This document shows positions 18,159 through 27,974 of a DNA stretch of 35,537 nt, piece by piece. The stretch is from an uncultured Saprospiraceae bacterium. GTDB lineage: Bacteria; Bacteroidota; Bacteroidia; Chitinophagales; Saprospiraceae. The position numbers were made by a program, and so were the translations under genes. Below the pieces are notes generated by a model, which made no database searches, was not told the origin of the DNA, and saw only the letters and a list, made by a program, of their open reading frames with translations. Where the stretch lies: assembly GCA_937941095.1 (NCBI GenBank), contig CALDYJ010000139.1, positions 1 to 35,537 of the forward strand, read 5' to 3'. Position 1 is the first letter of the stretch. The number at the start of each line of letters is the position of its first letter.

Positions 18159-19157
18159 TCAAGGAACTTCAACTGCATTCAAAATTTCTTTAATGATATC
18201 TTCTTGCGTAATATTTTCTGCTTCCGCTTCATAGGTAAGTCCTATTCTATGCCTTAATACATCATAGCAAATATTTCTTACGTCTTCCGGAGTTACATAG
18301 CCTCTCCTGTTTAGAAAAGCGATTGCTTTAGATGCCAATGCTAAATTTATACTTGCTCTAGGAGATCCTCCAAAATTCAATAGCGGTTTTAATTTACTTA
18401 AACCATAATCTTCTGGATTTCTGGTAGCGAATACAATGTCCAAAATGTATTGCTCGATTTTTTCATCCATGTAAACTTTTCTGACAACCTTTCTGGCTCT
18501 CATTATTTCATCTAAGCTAACTACCTGATTAACCTTCCCAAAATTATCATCATTCAGGTTTCTTCTAATAATCTCTCTTTCGTCTTCTTTTTCTGGGTAT
18601 CCGATTTTTACTTTAAGCATAAATCTATCAACTTGAGCCTCAGGTAATGGATATGTACCTTCTTGCTCAATTGGATTTTGAGTAGCTAATACTAAAAATG
18701 GTTCTTGAAGCTTAAATGTTTCATTTCCAATGGTCACCTGCTTTTCCTGCATAGATTCCAATAAAGCTGATTGAACTTTTGCTGGAGCACGGTTGATTTC
18801 ATCCGCTAAAACAAAATTTGCAAATACGGGACCTTTACGAACGGAAAATTCATTTTTATTAGGATTATAGATCATGGTACCTATAATATCTGCAGGTAGT
18901 AAATCTGGTGTAAACTGGATTCTGCTAAAATGAGCATCCGTGGCTTGAGCCAAGGTTTTAATGGCTAGCGTTTTTGCTAATCCTGGTAGACCTTCTAACA
19001 ATACATGGCCTTTAGTCAAAAGCCCTAACAAAAGCCTTTGAAGCATATGTTTTTGACCTACTATCGTTCTTGAAGTTTCTAGATCTAACTTTTCAACAAA
19101 AGCACTATCTGCATAGATCTGTTGATTAAGTGCTGCTATATCGATTGATTGTTCCAT
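18159..19157 (-). CDS. MoxR-family AAA+ ATPase
   Basis: 332 residues, cytoplasmic. Walker A is GLPGLAKTL (56-64, K62) and Walker B is VLADE with D119/E120. The family motifs NRAPAKVQSALLESMQE and LATQNPIEQEGTYPLPEAQ are present, followed by the lid domain. MoxR ATPases act as chaperone-like remodellers of VWA proteins. It is the first gene of the nine-gene Bat operon. The start ATG at 19157 agrees with family length. Confidence 0.95.
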   Translation of the reverse strand: MEQSIDIAALNQQIYADSAFVEKLDLETSRTIVGQKHMLQRLLLGLLTKGHVLLEGLPGLAKTLAIKTLAQATDAHFSRIQFTPDLLPADIIGTMIYNPNKNEFSVRKGPVFANFVLADEINRAPAKVQSALLESMQEKQVTIGNETFKLQEPFLVLATQNPIEQEGTYPLPEAQVDRFMLKVKIGYPEKEDEREIIRRNLNDDNFGKVNQVVSLDEIMRARKVVRKVYMDEKIEQYILDIVFATRNPEDYGLSKLKPLLNFGGSPRASINLALASKAIAFLNRRGYVTPEDVRNICYDVLRHRIGLTYEAEAENITQEDIIKEILNAVEVP

Positions 19158-19437
19158 CTTATTATTATAAGGTTTTCAACTTGCCAGCATGCTGACTTTT
19201 TGTGTTTTTAAAAACACAAATTTGATAAAAATTTATCAAAATTTAGGATATTTAAAGACTAAGAAAAATACAGTTGTTTCTTTAACCTATTTTTAACATT
19301 GAATTAATATAAAAAGCAATTGAAAATCAAATTTCCATTGCAACTTCCTTATTTAACTTGATTTTGTAAGCTTAGTTACTCTAGTAGAGCTAGTTAATGA
19401 AAACGGAGCAAATTATTGAAAAAATTAAACTGAACAA
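19158..19437. promoter_or_regulatory. Palindrome-rich divergent region upstream of the Bat operon
   Basis: This 280-bp AT-rich gap lies between moxR (minus) and an exported protein gene (plus). It contains three inverted repeats close together: CAGCATGCTG (19185-19194), the perfect 18-bp palindrome at 19201-19218 (TGTGTTTTT/AAAAACACA), and TTTGATAAA/TTTATCAAA with a 2-nt spacer (19221-19240). They sit 28-83 bp before the moxR start, where operators or mRNA leader structures would lie. No exact TAnnTTTG was found on either strand. Confidence 0.45.
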
Positions 19438-20067
19438 ATGAGAAAAGCGATTCCTTTACTATTTATCACCTTTTGGATTCCACTTAACATTTGCCTTGGG
19501 CAACAAAGAATATCTCAAGAATCTATAAGCTCACACTTAGAAAAGCTTAAAGATGGGGTTCTTTTAATTAGATTGAATAACATAGATGAAAAAGTAACTG
19601 AACTGAAAAATTCAGGGTACAAAACTAGAGCATTACAAGAAGATGTGGAAAACAAAGAAACAAATGAAATGATTATAAATAGTTTTAAGAATTTGTATAA
19701 TTTTTCAAACTATTACTTTTATAATTCTAGAGACGCAAAAGCGATTTTAAACGGTGACTATCAAAAATTATTTATTAACAGCAAAGGCGAATTAGCCAAT
19801 GCTAACTTAGAAGGCAAAGATATTTATTCTGTAGAGTATGGTTATGCTAGTCCCCCGGGATCTAGTGGTAGATATAATTCTGAAGGGCTTTTAGTTAAAG
19901 CAATTGAAGATGGAGAATTAGTACGTTTAAATGGAAAAATCTTTTATCAAGGAGCTGGATTCTTTTTGAATACCAAAAAAACTAAGATTAAAAAGTCCGT
20001 TAAGAAAATGAATTACAAATATCATGTTAAATACAAATCTTATCAAGATTACATCAATAATCAATAA
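19438..20067 (+). CDS. Exported protein of unknown function
   Basis: 209 residues with a signal peptide (1-21, MRKAIPLLFITFWIPLNICL). The mature part begins GQQRIS and includes GVLLIRLNNIDEKVTELKNSGYK and a Tyr/Phe-rich NLYNFSNYYFYNSRDAKAIL. The tail is lysine- and tyrosine-rich. No catalytic motif or known domain is recognised. It converges on the small exported gene at 20072 with a 4-bp gap and no hairpin. Codon use looks like the neighbours. Confidence 0.75.
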   Translation: MRKAIPLLFITFWIPLNICLGQQRISQESISSHLEKLKDGVLLIRLNNIDEKVTELKNSGYKTRALQEDVENKETNEMIINSFKNLYNFSNYYFYNSRDAKAILNGDYQKLFINSKGELANANLEGKDIYSVEYGYASPPGSSGRYNSEGLLVKAIEDGELVRLNGKIFYQGAGFFLNTKKTKIKKSVKKMNYKYHVKYKSYQDYINNQ

Positions 20068-20071
20068 CTAT

Positions 20072-20383
20072 TTACTCAATGATAGGAGCTATTGGACTTG
20101 TATCTTTTGGTAATTTGAGATCTGGTCTGTTTGGTTTGATCGGTACAGGTGGTTTTTTGATTTGATCAACTGTTTGATGTCTTGCTTTAGCTAGCAATAT
20201 AGAATCTACTTGAGCATTTGCTTTTTTAAGAATACTAATTTCGCAGTCTTCTAATTTTTGATTTTTAAACTTTATTAACTTTTCTTGTAGTCTATTTTTG
20301 ATCAACTGTTCTCTAGAGCTATTTTCTTGGAATGAAAGAAAAGAAAAACTAATCAAGACAATTATAAACCATTCGAATTTCAT
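20072..20383 (-). CDS. Small exported or membrane-anchored protein, Pro-rich tail
   Basis: 103 residues: an N-terminal hydrophobic segment (MKFEWFIIVLISFSFLSF), a charged helical middle containing the pair LEDCEISILKKANAQVDSIL, and a proline-rich tail (KKPPVPIKPNRPDL). It starts 12 bp after the preceding small lipoprotein gene and is probably the last gene of the lptB transcript. No family is recognised. The DCE and DSI elements echo those of the neighbouring lipoprotein, hinting at a shared origin, but this is weak. Confidence 0.65.
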   Translation of the reverse strand: MKFEWFIIVLISFSFLSFQENSSREQLIKNRLQEKLIKFKNQKLEDCEISILKKANAQVDSILLAKARHQTVDQIKKPPVPIKPNRPDLKLPKDTSPIAPIIE

Positions 20384-20395
20384 GATGATTATGTT

Positions 20396-20656
20396 TTAAA
20401 AGCCAAGTCTTTTTTTACGTTCTTCTAACCTCAAATCCATAATAGAATCAAGAGCCTTTTCGAATCTTTGTTGAAACTGAGCATCGCAAATACTATCGAG
20501 TTCTATTTCTAGTTGTTTAGATTGAGTTTTATAAAGGGTATCAATGGTCATGATATCGGAAGGCCTTAGTTTTATTGTCTCGTCATCACAAGAATTCATA
20601 GAAACCATACAAAAAAGCAGGCTAATTGGTAAAATATTAATTCTCTTTAGGCTCAT
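20396..20656 (-). CDS. Small lipoprotein overlapping the end of lptB
   Basis: 86 residues from the ATG at 20656 ([11 protein letters not shown]). The hydrophobic lead ends in a lipobox (MVSMNSC), so it is probably a lipoprotein. The mature part is helical with [28 protein letters not shown] and ERKKRLGF. It overlaps the lptB coding end by 20 bp, in another frame, so translation is probably coupled. Function is unknown; the position after lptB might suggest an envelope role. Confidence 0.7.
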   Translation of the reverse strand: MSLKRINILPISLLFCMVSMNSCDDETIKLRPSDIMTIDTLYKTQSKQLEIELDSICDAQFQQRFEKALDSIMDLRLEERKKRLGF

Positions 20657-21395
20657 CAAGATTTATCTCTTTTCTTCTAAGTTCGAAGTTTTTCCCAAGA
20701 TATACTTTTCGAACCATTTCATCTGCAGCTAATTCTTCTGCAGTTCCGGCTTTTAAAATATTTCCTTCAAACATGAGATAAGCTCTATCAGTTATTGATA
20801 GTGTTTCTTGAACATTATGATCTGTAATTAAAATACCGATATTTTTAGTTTTTAATTTCGCGACAATGTACTGAATGTCTTCCACAGCAATAGGATCTAT
20901 CCCTGCAAATGGTTCATCTAAAAGAATAAATTTAGGAGAAGTTGCTAAGGCTCTTGCGATTTCTGTTCTTCTTCTTTCTCCTCCTGACAAGGTATCTCCA
21001 TTGCTCTTTCTAACTTTTTCTAAGCTAAATTCTCCAATCAATTCTTCCAGTTTATCTTTTTGTTCTGACTTACTTAGATCAGTCATTTCAAGGACAGCCT
21101 TGATGTTGTCTTCTACGGTTAATTTTCTAAAAACTGAAGCTTCTTGTGGCAGATAACCGACCCCTTTTTGAGCACGCTTATACATTGGAAGATCAGTAAT
21201 GTCCTCTTCATCTAAATATACCCTACCTGAATTAGGTTTTACAAAACCCACTGTCATATAAAAAGTGGTCGTTTTACCTGCTCCATTTGGTCCTAACAAG
21301 CCAACAATTTCTTTTTGGCTCACTTCCAGAGAAACTCCTTTAACCACTTTTCGTGATCCATATATCTTTTCTAAATTTTCAGCTCTTAACTTCAT
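20637..21395 (-). CDS. lptB: LPS export ABC transporter ATP-binding protein
   Basis: 252 residues; the ATPase of the LptB2FGC complex, which extracts lipopolysaccharide from the inner membrane. Walker A is GPNGAGKTT (35-43), the Q-loop is at Q84, the signature LSGGE is at 136-140, Walker B is ILLDEP with D160/E161, and the switch histidine is H193. The motif [17 protein letters not shown] is typical of LptB rather than other ABC ATPases. It follows the Ig-like lipoprotein gene by 2 bp. No lptF, lptG, lptC or lptA lies nearby, which is common in this phylum. Confidence 0.95.
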   Translation of the reverse strand: MKLRAENLEKIYGSRKVVKGVSLEVSQKEIVGLLGPNGAGKTTTFYMTVGFVKPNSGRVYLDEEDITDLPMYKRAQKGVGYLPQEASVFRKLTVEDNIKAVLEMTDLSKSEQKDKLEELIGEFSLEKVRKSNGDTLSGGERRRTEIARALATSPKFILLDEPFAGIDPIAVEDIQYIVAKLKTKNIGILITDHNVQETLSITDRAYLMFEGNILKAGTAEELAADEMVRKVYLGKNFELRRKEINLDEPKEN

Positions 21396-21397
21396 AA

Positions 21398-23011
21398 CTA
21401 AAAGACAGGTTTTATATTAGCTTCAACGGTCCAATTAGCCCTCAAAGCTTCTAATTTTTGATTAAATATTTTTTCTGGATACAATTTAGCATCGAAATCC
21501 CCTTCATCCCACCTGCCATTATTGTTGCGATCTTCAACTACTTTGATTGAATATTCACCGGGCATTAAATACGGATAGTTTTTTTCAAAACTAGCTATGC
21601 CATTTATTTGAAACTCATCAACAAGCTTGTTGGTCCCATTTATCATTTCAACTAAGTAAGCACTATTTACATCAAGTTCTTCAATTTTTAATAAAATCTC
21701 TCCAAATGACTTTTTCTCTGTAGCTAATAGATTTACAATAATGGTATCATTTTTTAAACCATAAATATCCTCCAATGCTCCTGGATAAAACTCAAGTGCA
21801 TAAGAACTTAGTTCACTCCAATCACTAGTAAGTTGGATGCTGGTCAAATCATCAGCATTTATTTCAACATCAAAATCGCTTGTAGTCCTTAGACTATCTT
21901 TTAACAAGGCGATTGAATCGCGATTCAAAATTCTAATGGGGTGATTAAAATTTAGTTCAATTTTTTCTTTTGGAGCTATTTTTTTCACTCCAGGTTTTCT
22001 ACCCTTTAAGTTTAGCGAAGAAAGGTTTAAAAAACTAGCTTTATTTAATTTCTGCACTTCTAAAGTATCGTACCACAGCGTATCAAACGAGGTATATACT
22101 GCAAAACTATCTTGGCTTGTATACCATAATTTTAATGTATCATCTACTACTTGACTAATAGATTCTATTGATTGGTCACTTAAGTTTAAGTCTAAATCAA
22201 ATGGTTCACGATTAAATTCATAAACTAAGAGACCAAAATGATCTATACTTTTATTCTTAATCAAAAGTGGTTGACGTTCTTGAAATATTTCGATGTCAAA
22301 ATTGTTATTTGCCGTATCACTAATAATTAAATTTTCATTTAAATAACCAATGCTTTCTTGAGGATTATCGTACAAATATTTTTGACCTTGATCATCCTTT
22401 AAGGCCAAAGCTTGAAAAGTGCCTTCCTTAATGTTTTGAATCTGAAATGATCCATTTTTATCTGTTCTAGAAAAATAATAGGGTCTTTCAGTTCTAAAAA
22501 CTGTGTCTGAAAGATTTTCATACAACATAACCAAAACGTCTTCGACAGGAGTTTTTTCTATAGCATCAAGTACTCTTCCATTTACAGACAAAGAATCAAT
22601 CTCATCACCAGTAGAAAACACATATTTCAAATTCTCAGCGGGATTATTCTCAGTCAGGTCTTTTACAGCCTCCCCAAAATTAATCGTATAAGTGGTCTCT
22701 TCTCTTAGATCTTCTTTTTCGTCAAATTCAAAACTTACAGTCTTTCCTTTGAGCTTAAGTTCAGGTGTGTACTCCAAAGGTGGAGAAACAACTACCTGAT
22801 TAAGCACATCTTCCAGTTTTACCCATTCGTCGAAGGTGAAATAGATTGGACTTTTCTTAAAATTTGTCTGTTCATTTTTGGGTAATATCCCATCTGGTAC
22901 AATCCCAGGAGCTTGCGTATCTTCAGCACCACCCACTAAACCTACTGGATTTGCACAGGACCAGCAAATGATGACAGCTAAAAGGATAATTATTGAATCT
23001 AACTTGTTCAC
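21398..23011 (-). CDS. Lipoprotein with an SbsA-type Ig-like domain
   Basis: 537 residues from a GTG at 23011; an in-frame stop lies just upstream and no ATG is available. The signal sequence ends in a lipobox (ICWSC). The mature start [17 protein letters not shown] is followed by an Ig-like (Big_5/SbsA) domain at about 35-130, containing [12 protein letters not shown] and [18 protein letters not shown] carboxypeptidase-regulatory-like segment follows, and later beta-rich parts. The C-terminus has [16 protein letters not shown], a calcium-loop-like sequence. It is likely anchored in the outer membrane. Immediate linkage to lptB suggests an envelope role, which is inference. Confidence 0.88.
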   Translation of the reverse strand: MNKLDSIIILLAVIICWSCANPVGLVGGAEDTQAPGIVPDGILPKNEQTNFKKSPIYFTFDEWVKLEDVLNQVVVSPPLEYTPELKLKGKTVSFEFDEKEDLREETTYTINFGEAVKDLTENNPAENLKYVFSTGDEIDSLSVNGRVLDAIEKTPVEDVLVMLYENLSDTVFRTERPYYFSRTDKNGSFQIQNIKEGTFQALALKDDQGQKYLYDNPQESIGYLNENLIISDTANNNFDIEIFQERQPLLIKNKSIDHFGLLVYEFNREPFDLDLNLSDQSIESISQVVDDTLKLWYTSQDSFAVYTSFDTLWYDTLEVQKLNKASFLNLSSLNLKGRKPGVKKIAPKEKIELNFNHPIRILNRDSIALLKDSLRTTSDFDVEINADDLTSIQLTSDWSELSSYALEFYPGALEDIYGLKNDTIIVNLLATEKKSFGEILLKIEELDVNSAYLVEMINGTNKLVDEFQINGIASFEKNYPYLMPGEYSIKVVEDRNNNGRWDEGDFDAKLYPEKIFNQKLEALRANWTVEANIKPVF

Positions 23012-23014
23012 CTC

Positions 23015-23035
23015 TCAAAGATTGAAAATCTTTGA
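23015..23035 (-). promoter_or_regulatory. 9-bp hairpin directly before the Ig-like lipoprotein start
   Basis: TCAAAGATT and AATCTTTGA form a perfect 9-bp inverted repeat with a 3-nt loop between the response-regulator stop and the GTG start at 23011. A purine-rich GAGAGG lies at its foot, next to the start codon. It has no U tract, so a role in translation or as an operator is possible. Confidence 0.35.
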
Positions 23036-23049
23036 ATAAGGTTGGTTGT

Positions 23050-23745
23050 TTAAAACCATTTTTCTTTTAATTCTTTATATCGAGTCCTTCCTATAGGAAG
23101 TCTGTCCCCTTCTTTAAGTAATAAACTATACTTACTGCCAGGCTCTATGATAATCTCCTTTGCTCTATTCATATCTACTAAATATGACTTATGTATTCGT
23201 TCAAAATAATCAGGCAACAAGACCAATAAATTGTCCAATGTTTTACTGTGGATTTCTTTTAAGTTGTTTACTAAATGTAATTCAGTATAGATACCCGCAC
23301 CTTTGATGTATTTTATATGAGCAACATTAATCAAGTGCCTTTTACCTTTTTTCTTTATAGCTAAATATTTGGTTTTTTGTTGCAAAGACTTTTTCGAATA
23401 GATTCTTTGAATTGCTTTAGACAGTCTTTCTTCTGTATAAGGTTTTCCTACAAAATCAAGCACACCATATTCAAATGCTCTGATTGCTCGATCCTTATGG
23501 GCCGAAACAACGATCGTATGAAAAGATTCGGAAACGACTTCTTCTAGTAATTGATACCCATCCTCACCATTTAAATTCAAATCCAATAAAAGTAAATCAA
23601 TGCTATTATTATTTATAAAATCTAATCCCAATTTTAAGGAATCACAAATTGACAGCTTAGTTAATTCATCTCCTAAAATACTCCTTATCATTCGCTCAGT
23701 TCGTTTAGCAATTCTTCCTTCATCTTCTACAATCAATATATTCAT
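23050..23745 (-). CDS. LytTR-family response regulator
   Basis: 231 residues. The receiver domain (1-120) has acidic E7/D8, the phospho-acceptor D55 (LLLLDLN), S81 and K101 (GKPYTEE). The C-terminal LytTR DNA-binding domain (about 125-231) contains IKYIKGAGIYTELHL and FERIHKSYLVDMNR. Its ATG overlaps the kinase stop by 4 bp (ATGA), so the two are translationally coupled. LytTR regulators bind paired short direct repeats. The divergent TonB-receptor gene is a natural candidate target. Confidence 0.94.
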   Translation of the reverse strand: MNILIVEDEGRIAKRTERMIRSILGDELTKLSICDSLKLGLDFINNNSIDLLLLDLNLNGEDGYQLLEEVVSESFHTIVVSAHKDRAIRAFEYGVLDFVGKPYTEERLSKAIQRIYSKKSLQQKTKYLAIKKKGKRHLINVAHIKYIKGAGIYTELHLVNNLKEIHSKTLDNLLVLLPDYFERIHKSYLVDMNRAKEIIIEPGSKYSLLLKEGDRLPIGRTRYKELKEKWF

Positions 23746-25451
23746 AGCATGATTTTAATTTTAGTTTCCCAACCAAAAGGGCTTGCATTAGAAGTCAAAT
23801 CCCAAGCGTCACCATAACTTTCTTTAAGTCTTGATTTTATGTATTTCGTTCCAGTGCCTTCAGCTATAGTACCAGTGTTTTTTTCTCTATTATTGGCATG
23901 CACTTCGAGCCGATAGATTTTATATTTTTTTTCTTTTTCAAAGATAAGTTTGAATTTCACCTCTCCTCTTTTATTAGGAATGGAATGGCTAACACCATTT
24001 TCTACTGCAGTGTGAATAATAGCTGGAGGAATAATTTCATTCAAATCTATCCCTTCTTCTTCCCAGATATATTTTACCTCTTTTCGATATCCCATCACGT
24101 CTAAATGACTTTTACATAATTGTATCTCTTGTCCTATGGGAACCAATTTATGATCAGCAATTTTATTTAACACTTCAAATTCATTGGCTAAAGAACCAAT
24201 AAATTTTACTCCTTCTTTTGGAGATTCTTCAACCCAATCCATCATGGAAGTCAAGGTATTCATGATAAAATGCGGCCTAATGTTTTTCTTTAGCAATTCA
24301 TTCTTAAGTTTTTCTGAATGCAATAATGAATTTTCATACGCTTGTCTTTCTTCTTTTCTTTTTAATGAATAAGCAAATAACATCGTTAGGATCAATACTG
24401 CGAAACTAACAAATAAGCTTATGTCAAAGGAAGAGACAAAAGGGAATCGAAACTGTGGCAACCACAACATTATAGCAATTGCCAACAATAAGCCTCCTAA
24501 TACAATCCATGATTTTTTTTGCTTGGTGATGCTCGCATAGCCCACCACAATGCCCGAACCAATCCACATTATTGCATTGTGATATCTTGCCAGATCATCA
24601 TAATCAATTTCAAATTGTTCTAAATTCAAACCTAAAATAATGGCTAAAAGTACAACAGCAAAAATCTTAGGCCTAGGAAATGAAAATTGAAATGTAAAAA
24701 AAACAGGCACCAAAAATGCAACAGACATATTTAAGTAAGCGATGATGTTCAATCGAGTCGACTGAAAAGTATATGGGTATTCATAAAACAATTTGAGGTA
24801 TTCCATCATAATAAGTGAGAAATACAAAAGACAAATGCTAGCAAATAAAAGTGAGATTCGATCCTTATGGTTACCTAAAAACATTAGCAAGCAATAAACC
24901 CCCATGATTAAATACATACCCGCAAATAAAAACATAAACTTGCTGATTTGTATTGGTGTTCTCAACATACTGGCATGATTCCCAATAATGGCAAAAGAAT
25001 GAAAATTATCATCTGCTAAAATTCTGTGAAACCTTAAAGCCAGCAAATGCTCTCCTACAGTATTTAAGTGATCGGGAATTAAAAAATTAGTTTGATAAGT
25101 TCCAGCTTTATTTGATAAGCTCCCCTCTTTCAATCCTGTATTATTACCGATAAACTCACCATCAAAATAAGCATCATAATTTGCTGCTGTACCAATCATA
25201 ATGACATTATCACTGTGATAAGTTTGTTCATCCGGGATCATTACAGGCATGCGTTCCCAAAATAAATTTTTTCCTTTCGGTCTAAAATAGACTTCCCAAG
25301 TTTGATCATCAAAGCTAGGTTTAGCCCAGTTTATATCATCTCCTTGATTTAATTTACTCATCCTGAAGATTACATGGTCTGTATTCTTTTCACAGCTCGT
25401 CAAAAAACAAGTGACAAAGATTAAACATGAAGCATAAATTAAGCTTTTCAT
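23742..25451 (-). CDS. LytS-type sensor histidine kinase with a lipoprotein-like N-terminus
   Basis: 569 residues. The first 20 residues end in LTSC, a lipobox. A periplasmic domain (about 25-165) contains NWAKPSFDDQTWE, as in jelly-roll sugar-binding domains. Next comes a set of about seven membrane helices (about 170-375). The His_kinase domain has the phospho-acceptor H394 in IRPHFIMNTL. The ATP-binding part has HTAVENGVSHS and GTGTKYIKSRL. The architecture is like 7TMR-DISM sensors. The ligand is unknown. It is coupled to the response regulator and divergent from the TonB receptor. If the lipobox is used, cleavage would leave an acylated periplasmic end. Confidence 0.92.
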   Translation of the reverse strand: MKSLIYASCLIFVTCFLTSCEKNTDHVIFRMSKLNQGDDINWAKPSFDDQTWEVYFRPKGKNLFWERMPVMIPDEQTYHSDNVIMIGTAANYDAYFDGEFIGNNTGLKEGSLSNKAGTYQTNFLIPDHLNTVGEHLLALRFHRILADDNFHSFAIIGNHASMLRTPIQISKFMFLFAGMYLIMGVYCLLMFLGNHKDRISLLFASICLLYFSLIMMEYLKLFYEYPYTFQSTRLNIIAYLNMSVAFLVPVFFTFQFSFPRPKIFAVVLLAIILGLNLEQFEIDYDDLARYHNAIMWIGSGIVVGYASITKQKKSWIVLGGLLLAIAIMLWLPQFRFPFVSSFDISLFVSFAVLILTMLFAYSLKRKEERQAYENSLLHSEKLKNELLKKNIRPHFIMNTLTSMMDWVEESPKEGVKFIGSLANEFEVLNKIADHKLVPIGQEIQLCKSHLDVMGYRKEVKYIWEEEGIDLNEIIPPAIIHTAVENGVSHSIPNKRGEVKFKLIFEKEKKYKIYRLEVHANNREKNTGTIAEGTGTKYIKSRLKESYGDAWDLTSNASPFGWETKIKIML

Positions 25452-25455
25452 ATCT

Positions 25456-25463
25456 CAAAGATA
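25456..25463 (-). promoter_or_regulatory. Putative -7 element very close to the kinase start
   Basis: TATCTTTG on the minus strand matches the -7 consensus and equals the helicase element at 7036. Its last base is only 4 nt before the ATG at 25451. If used, transcription would begin at or next to the start codon, giving a leaderless mRNA. No -33 TTG is seen at the usual distance. Confidence 0.35.
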
Positions 25464-25593
25464 AGACATTAACATACACCTAAAAAGCTGTTGACAAGAC
25501 CATTGAGCAGTTCACAAGAAAAGGCTTTCATCTAGATCAGAGAGCGATTATACTTGCATTGTATTCAATAATAAAATAAACAAAATACCGAAT

Positions 25594-27972
25594 ATGAAAA
25601 ACTTAATGTATTTATTCCTTTTCCTTTATTCCTTTAATCTTTCAGCTCAAAAAAAGGCTGCTGGAGCAATAAATGGAAGCATTGCTGATGAAAATTCATC
25701 ACCAATTTCATATGCGACAATAAGCATTTTATCACTGCAAGATGATTTAATCTCAGGCACTATTTCTGATGAATCAGGCTTATTCAAATTGGAGGAAATC
25801 AGTTTTGGTACTTATAAACTAAAAGTAGAGTACCTAGGATATAGAGATTTCGAACAGAGCATAACTATTGACAAGCAAAATAAAAAACAAACTTTTGACA
25901 TCATGCTGAGTTCAAATACGGAGGTTCTTGAAGAAGTTATAGTCAGGCAGGAAAAAAGTACGGTTGGTTTTAAACTAGACAAAAAAGAATTTCTTGTAGG
26001 AAAGGATATCCTTTCTCAAGGAACTGATGCTTTAGAAGTACTCAATCAAGTTCCCTCGGTTGCCGTTGATCCCAATGGTACTGTAATGTTAAGAGGTAGC
26101 AGCGCGGTCCAAATACTTATCAATGGAAAAAGATCTGGTATGACAATGAACAATGCCCTAGACCAAATCCCTGCTGAGCATATTGAAAAAGTAGAAGTAA
26201 TTACAAATCCATCTGCAAGTTTTGATGCACAAGGCTCTGCGGGGATCATAAACATTGTTTTGAAAAAAAATAAACTAGAGGGCTGGAATGGCCAGCTTAG
26301 ATTAAAAACAGGTACTCCTGCAGATCATGTAGTTATGCCTGGAATAAATTATAAATCAAATAAATTTAGTGCCTTCGCCAATTTAAGATGGAGGTATTCA
26401 GATTATAAAGGACTTTATAGTACTGAACAAAAAACAAGCTTGGAAAACGGTGGACTCAGGTCTTTAAATCAAAATGAAAAAGAAAACAGGCATGATGATG
26501 GACGTTCCGTTTATGCCGGAGCAGATTTTTTTCCGAATGAGAAAAGTTCCATTACTTTAGCTTATTACAGAGCTGAAACAAAAGATACAGATGAAACTAC
26601 GCTCATTTATGACATCAAAGAAGGCCAAAATAATTACAACCTTTCCACGCTTGGCAATTCAGAGGAAAACAGAAATTACAATCAAATCGAATTAAATTAT
26701 TCTCATGATCTTAAAAAGAAAGGTCAAAAATTTAATATTGATTTCCAAAACGATTTTTGGAATAGCCGCAAAGATTGGGATTTAGGATCTACAGGAACCT
26801 TTAGCTCAAACTCTATTGCTAATCAATTAAGAACCATAAATGCATCCAGTAGCAACGATTATGTCATCGCAAGCAACTACACACATCCAATCACTAAAGA
26901 AAGCAAACTTCAATTAGGAGTAAAACTTGAAAACAGATTGGTACAAAGTGATTACTCCGCAGAAGCCCTTATCGAATCAGAATGGACCACCTTTGCTGGA
27001 ATAAACAACAAATTGGACTACAAAGAGAACATAGCAGCTGCTTACGTACAATACAGTAACAAGTTTAAAAAATTCGAGTACTCATTTGGTCTGCGTTCAG
27101 AATACACAGACCTAAACATCTCTGACCTGGAAAGTTCTTTTACCAGTAAAAGATCGTACCACAACATCTTTCCAAGTTTTCATATTTCAACACAGCTGAG
27201 TGAAAAACATTCGATGCAACTAAGTTATTCAAGAAGAATAAATCGCCCTTCACTTTGGAGTCTATATCCTTTTTCAAACATAAAAGATTTTAACCAACAG
27301 GACATTGGCAATCCAAATTTAAATGCTGCTTTTGCAGATGCTTTAGAGTTAGGATTTTTAAATATTTTTGAAAAAATCACTATAAATTCATCCATCTATT
27401 TTAAGGACATAAATGACCCAACACTATACGTTGTAGACTATACAGAAACAGAGGCCTTTGTCTTTAAACCCATCAACATTGAACAAAGAAGAGAAGCTGG
27501 TTTTGAAACGTCATTAAATTATAGAGCAACAAAATGGTTGAGCATGAGAGGAGAATTCAATTTCTTTTATTTTGACCAAAACGGCCTATACAATATGCAA
27601 GACTTGCAATCTGATGGGACATATTTTAGCTTCAGAACATCCGCAGATTTTAAATTAAAAAAGAAATTCTCCCTTAGCGCTAGGTATCAATATCGAAGCA
27701 AAGAACTTAGTCCACTCTTTGAAACCTTGGCTTCCTCTGCTTTATCTTTTGGCTTGAATAAAAGTTTTTTGGAAGACAAAATCAATATTGGTTTAAGCGC
27801 TTTCAATGTATTGGATACAAGAATCCAACAGACTGTGGCAAGAGATCCTTCCTACGACTTTAGTTACAGCTCAAGAAGGTATGGGCCAAGGTATAGCATC
27901 AACTTTGTCTACAAGTTTAATCAAACAGAAAAAGATATAATGAGAACAGAAAATAGAGCAAATAGAAATTAA
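25594..27972 (+). CDS. TonB-dependent outer membrane receptor
   Basis: 792 residues. A signal peptide (1-18, ending NLSA) is followed by a carboxypeptidase-regulatory-like domain (about 24-108, GSIADENSSPISYATISIL). The plug domain (about 115-230) has ALEVLNQVPSVAVDPNGTV and INGKRSG. The rest forms an outer-membrane beta-barrel (outer membrane beta-barrel family). The C-terminus goes about 15 residues past the last barrel strand (SINFVYKF) with a charged tail. No SusD-like partner lies nearby, so this is not a classic polysaccharide-utilisation pair. Regulation by the divergent LytS/LytTR pair is plausible. The substrate is unknown. Confidence 0.92.
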   Translation: MKNLMYLFLFLYSFNLSAQKKAAGAINGSIADENSSPISYATISILSLQDDLISGTISDESGLFKLEEISFGTYKLKVEYLGYRDFEQSITIDKQNKKQTFDIMLSSNTEVLEEVIVRQEKSTVGFKLDKKEFLVGKDILSQGTDALEVLNQVPSVAVDPNGTVMLRGSSAVQILINGKRSGMTMNNALDQIPAEHIEKVEVITNPSASFDAQGSAGIINIVLKKNKLEGWNGQLRLKTGTPADHVVMPGINYKSNKFSAFANLRWRYSDYKGLYSTEQKTSLENGGLRSLNQNEKENRHDDGRSVYAGADFFPNEKSSITLAYYRAETKDTDETTLIYDIKEGQNNYNLSTLGNSEENRNYNQIELNYSHDLKKKGQKFNIDFQNDFWNSRKDWDLGSTGTFSSNSIANQLRTINASSSNDYVIASNYTHPITKESKLQLGVKLENRLVQSDYSAEALIESEWTTFAGINNKLDYKENIAAAYVQYSNKFKKFEYSFGLRSEYTDLNISDLESSFTSKRSYHNIFPSFHISTQLSEKHSMQLSYSRRINRPSLWSLYPFSNIKDFNQQDIGNPNLNAAFADALELGFLNIFEKITINSSIYFKDINDPTLYVVDYTETEAFVFKPINIEQRREAGFETSLNYRATKWLSMRGEFNFFYFDQNGLYNMQDLQSDGTYFSFRTSADFKLKKKFSLSARYQYRSKELSPLFETLASSALSFGLNKSFLEDKINIGLSAFNVLDTRIQQTVARDPSYDFSYSSRRYGPRYSINFVYKFNQTEKDIMRTENRANRN

Positions 27973-27974
27973 GC

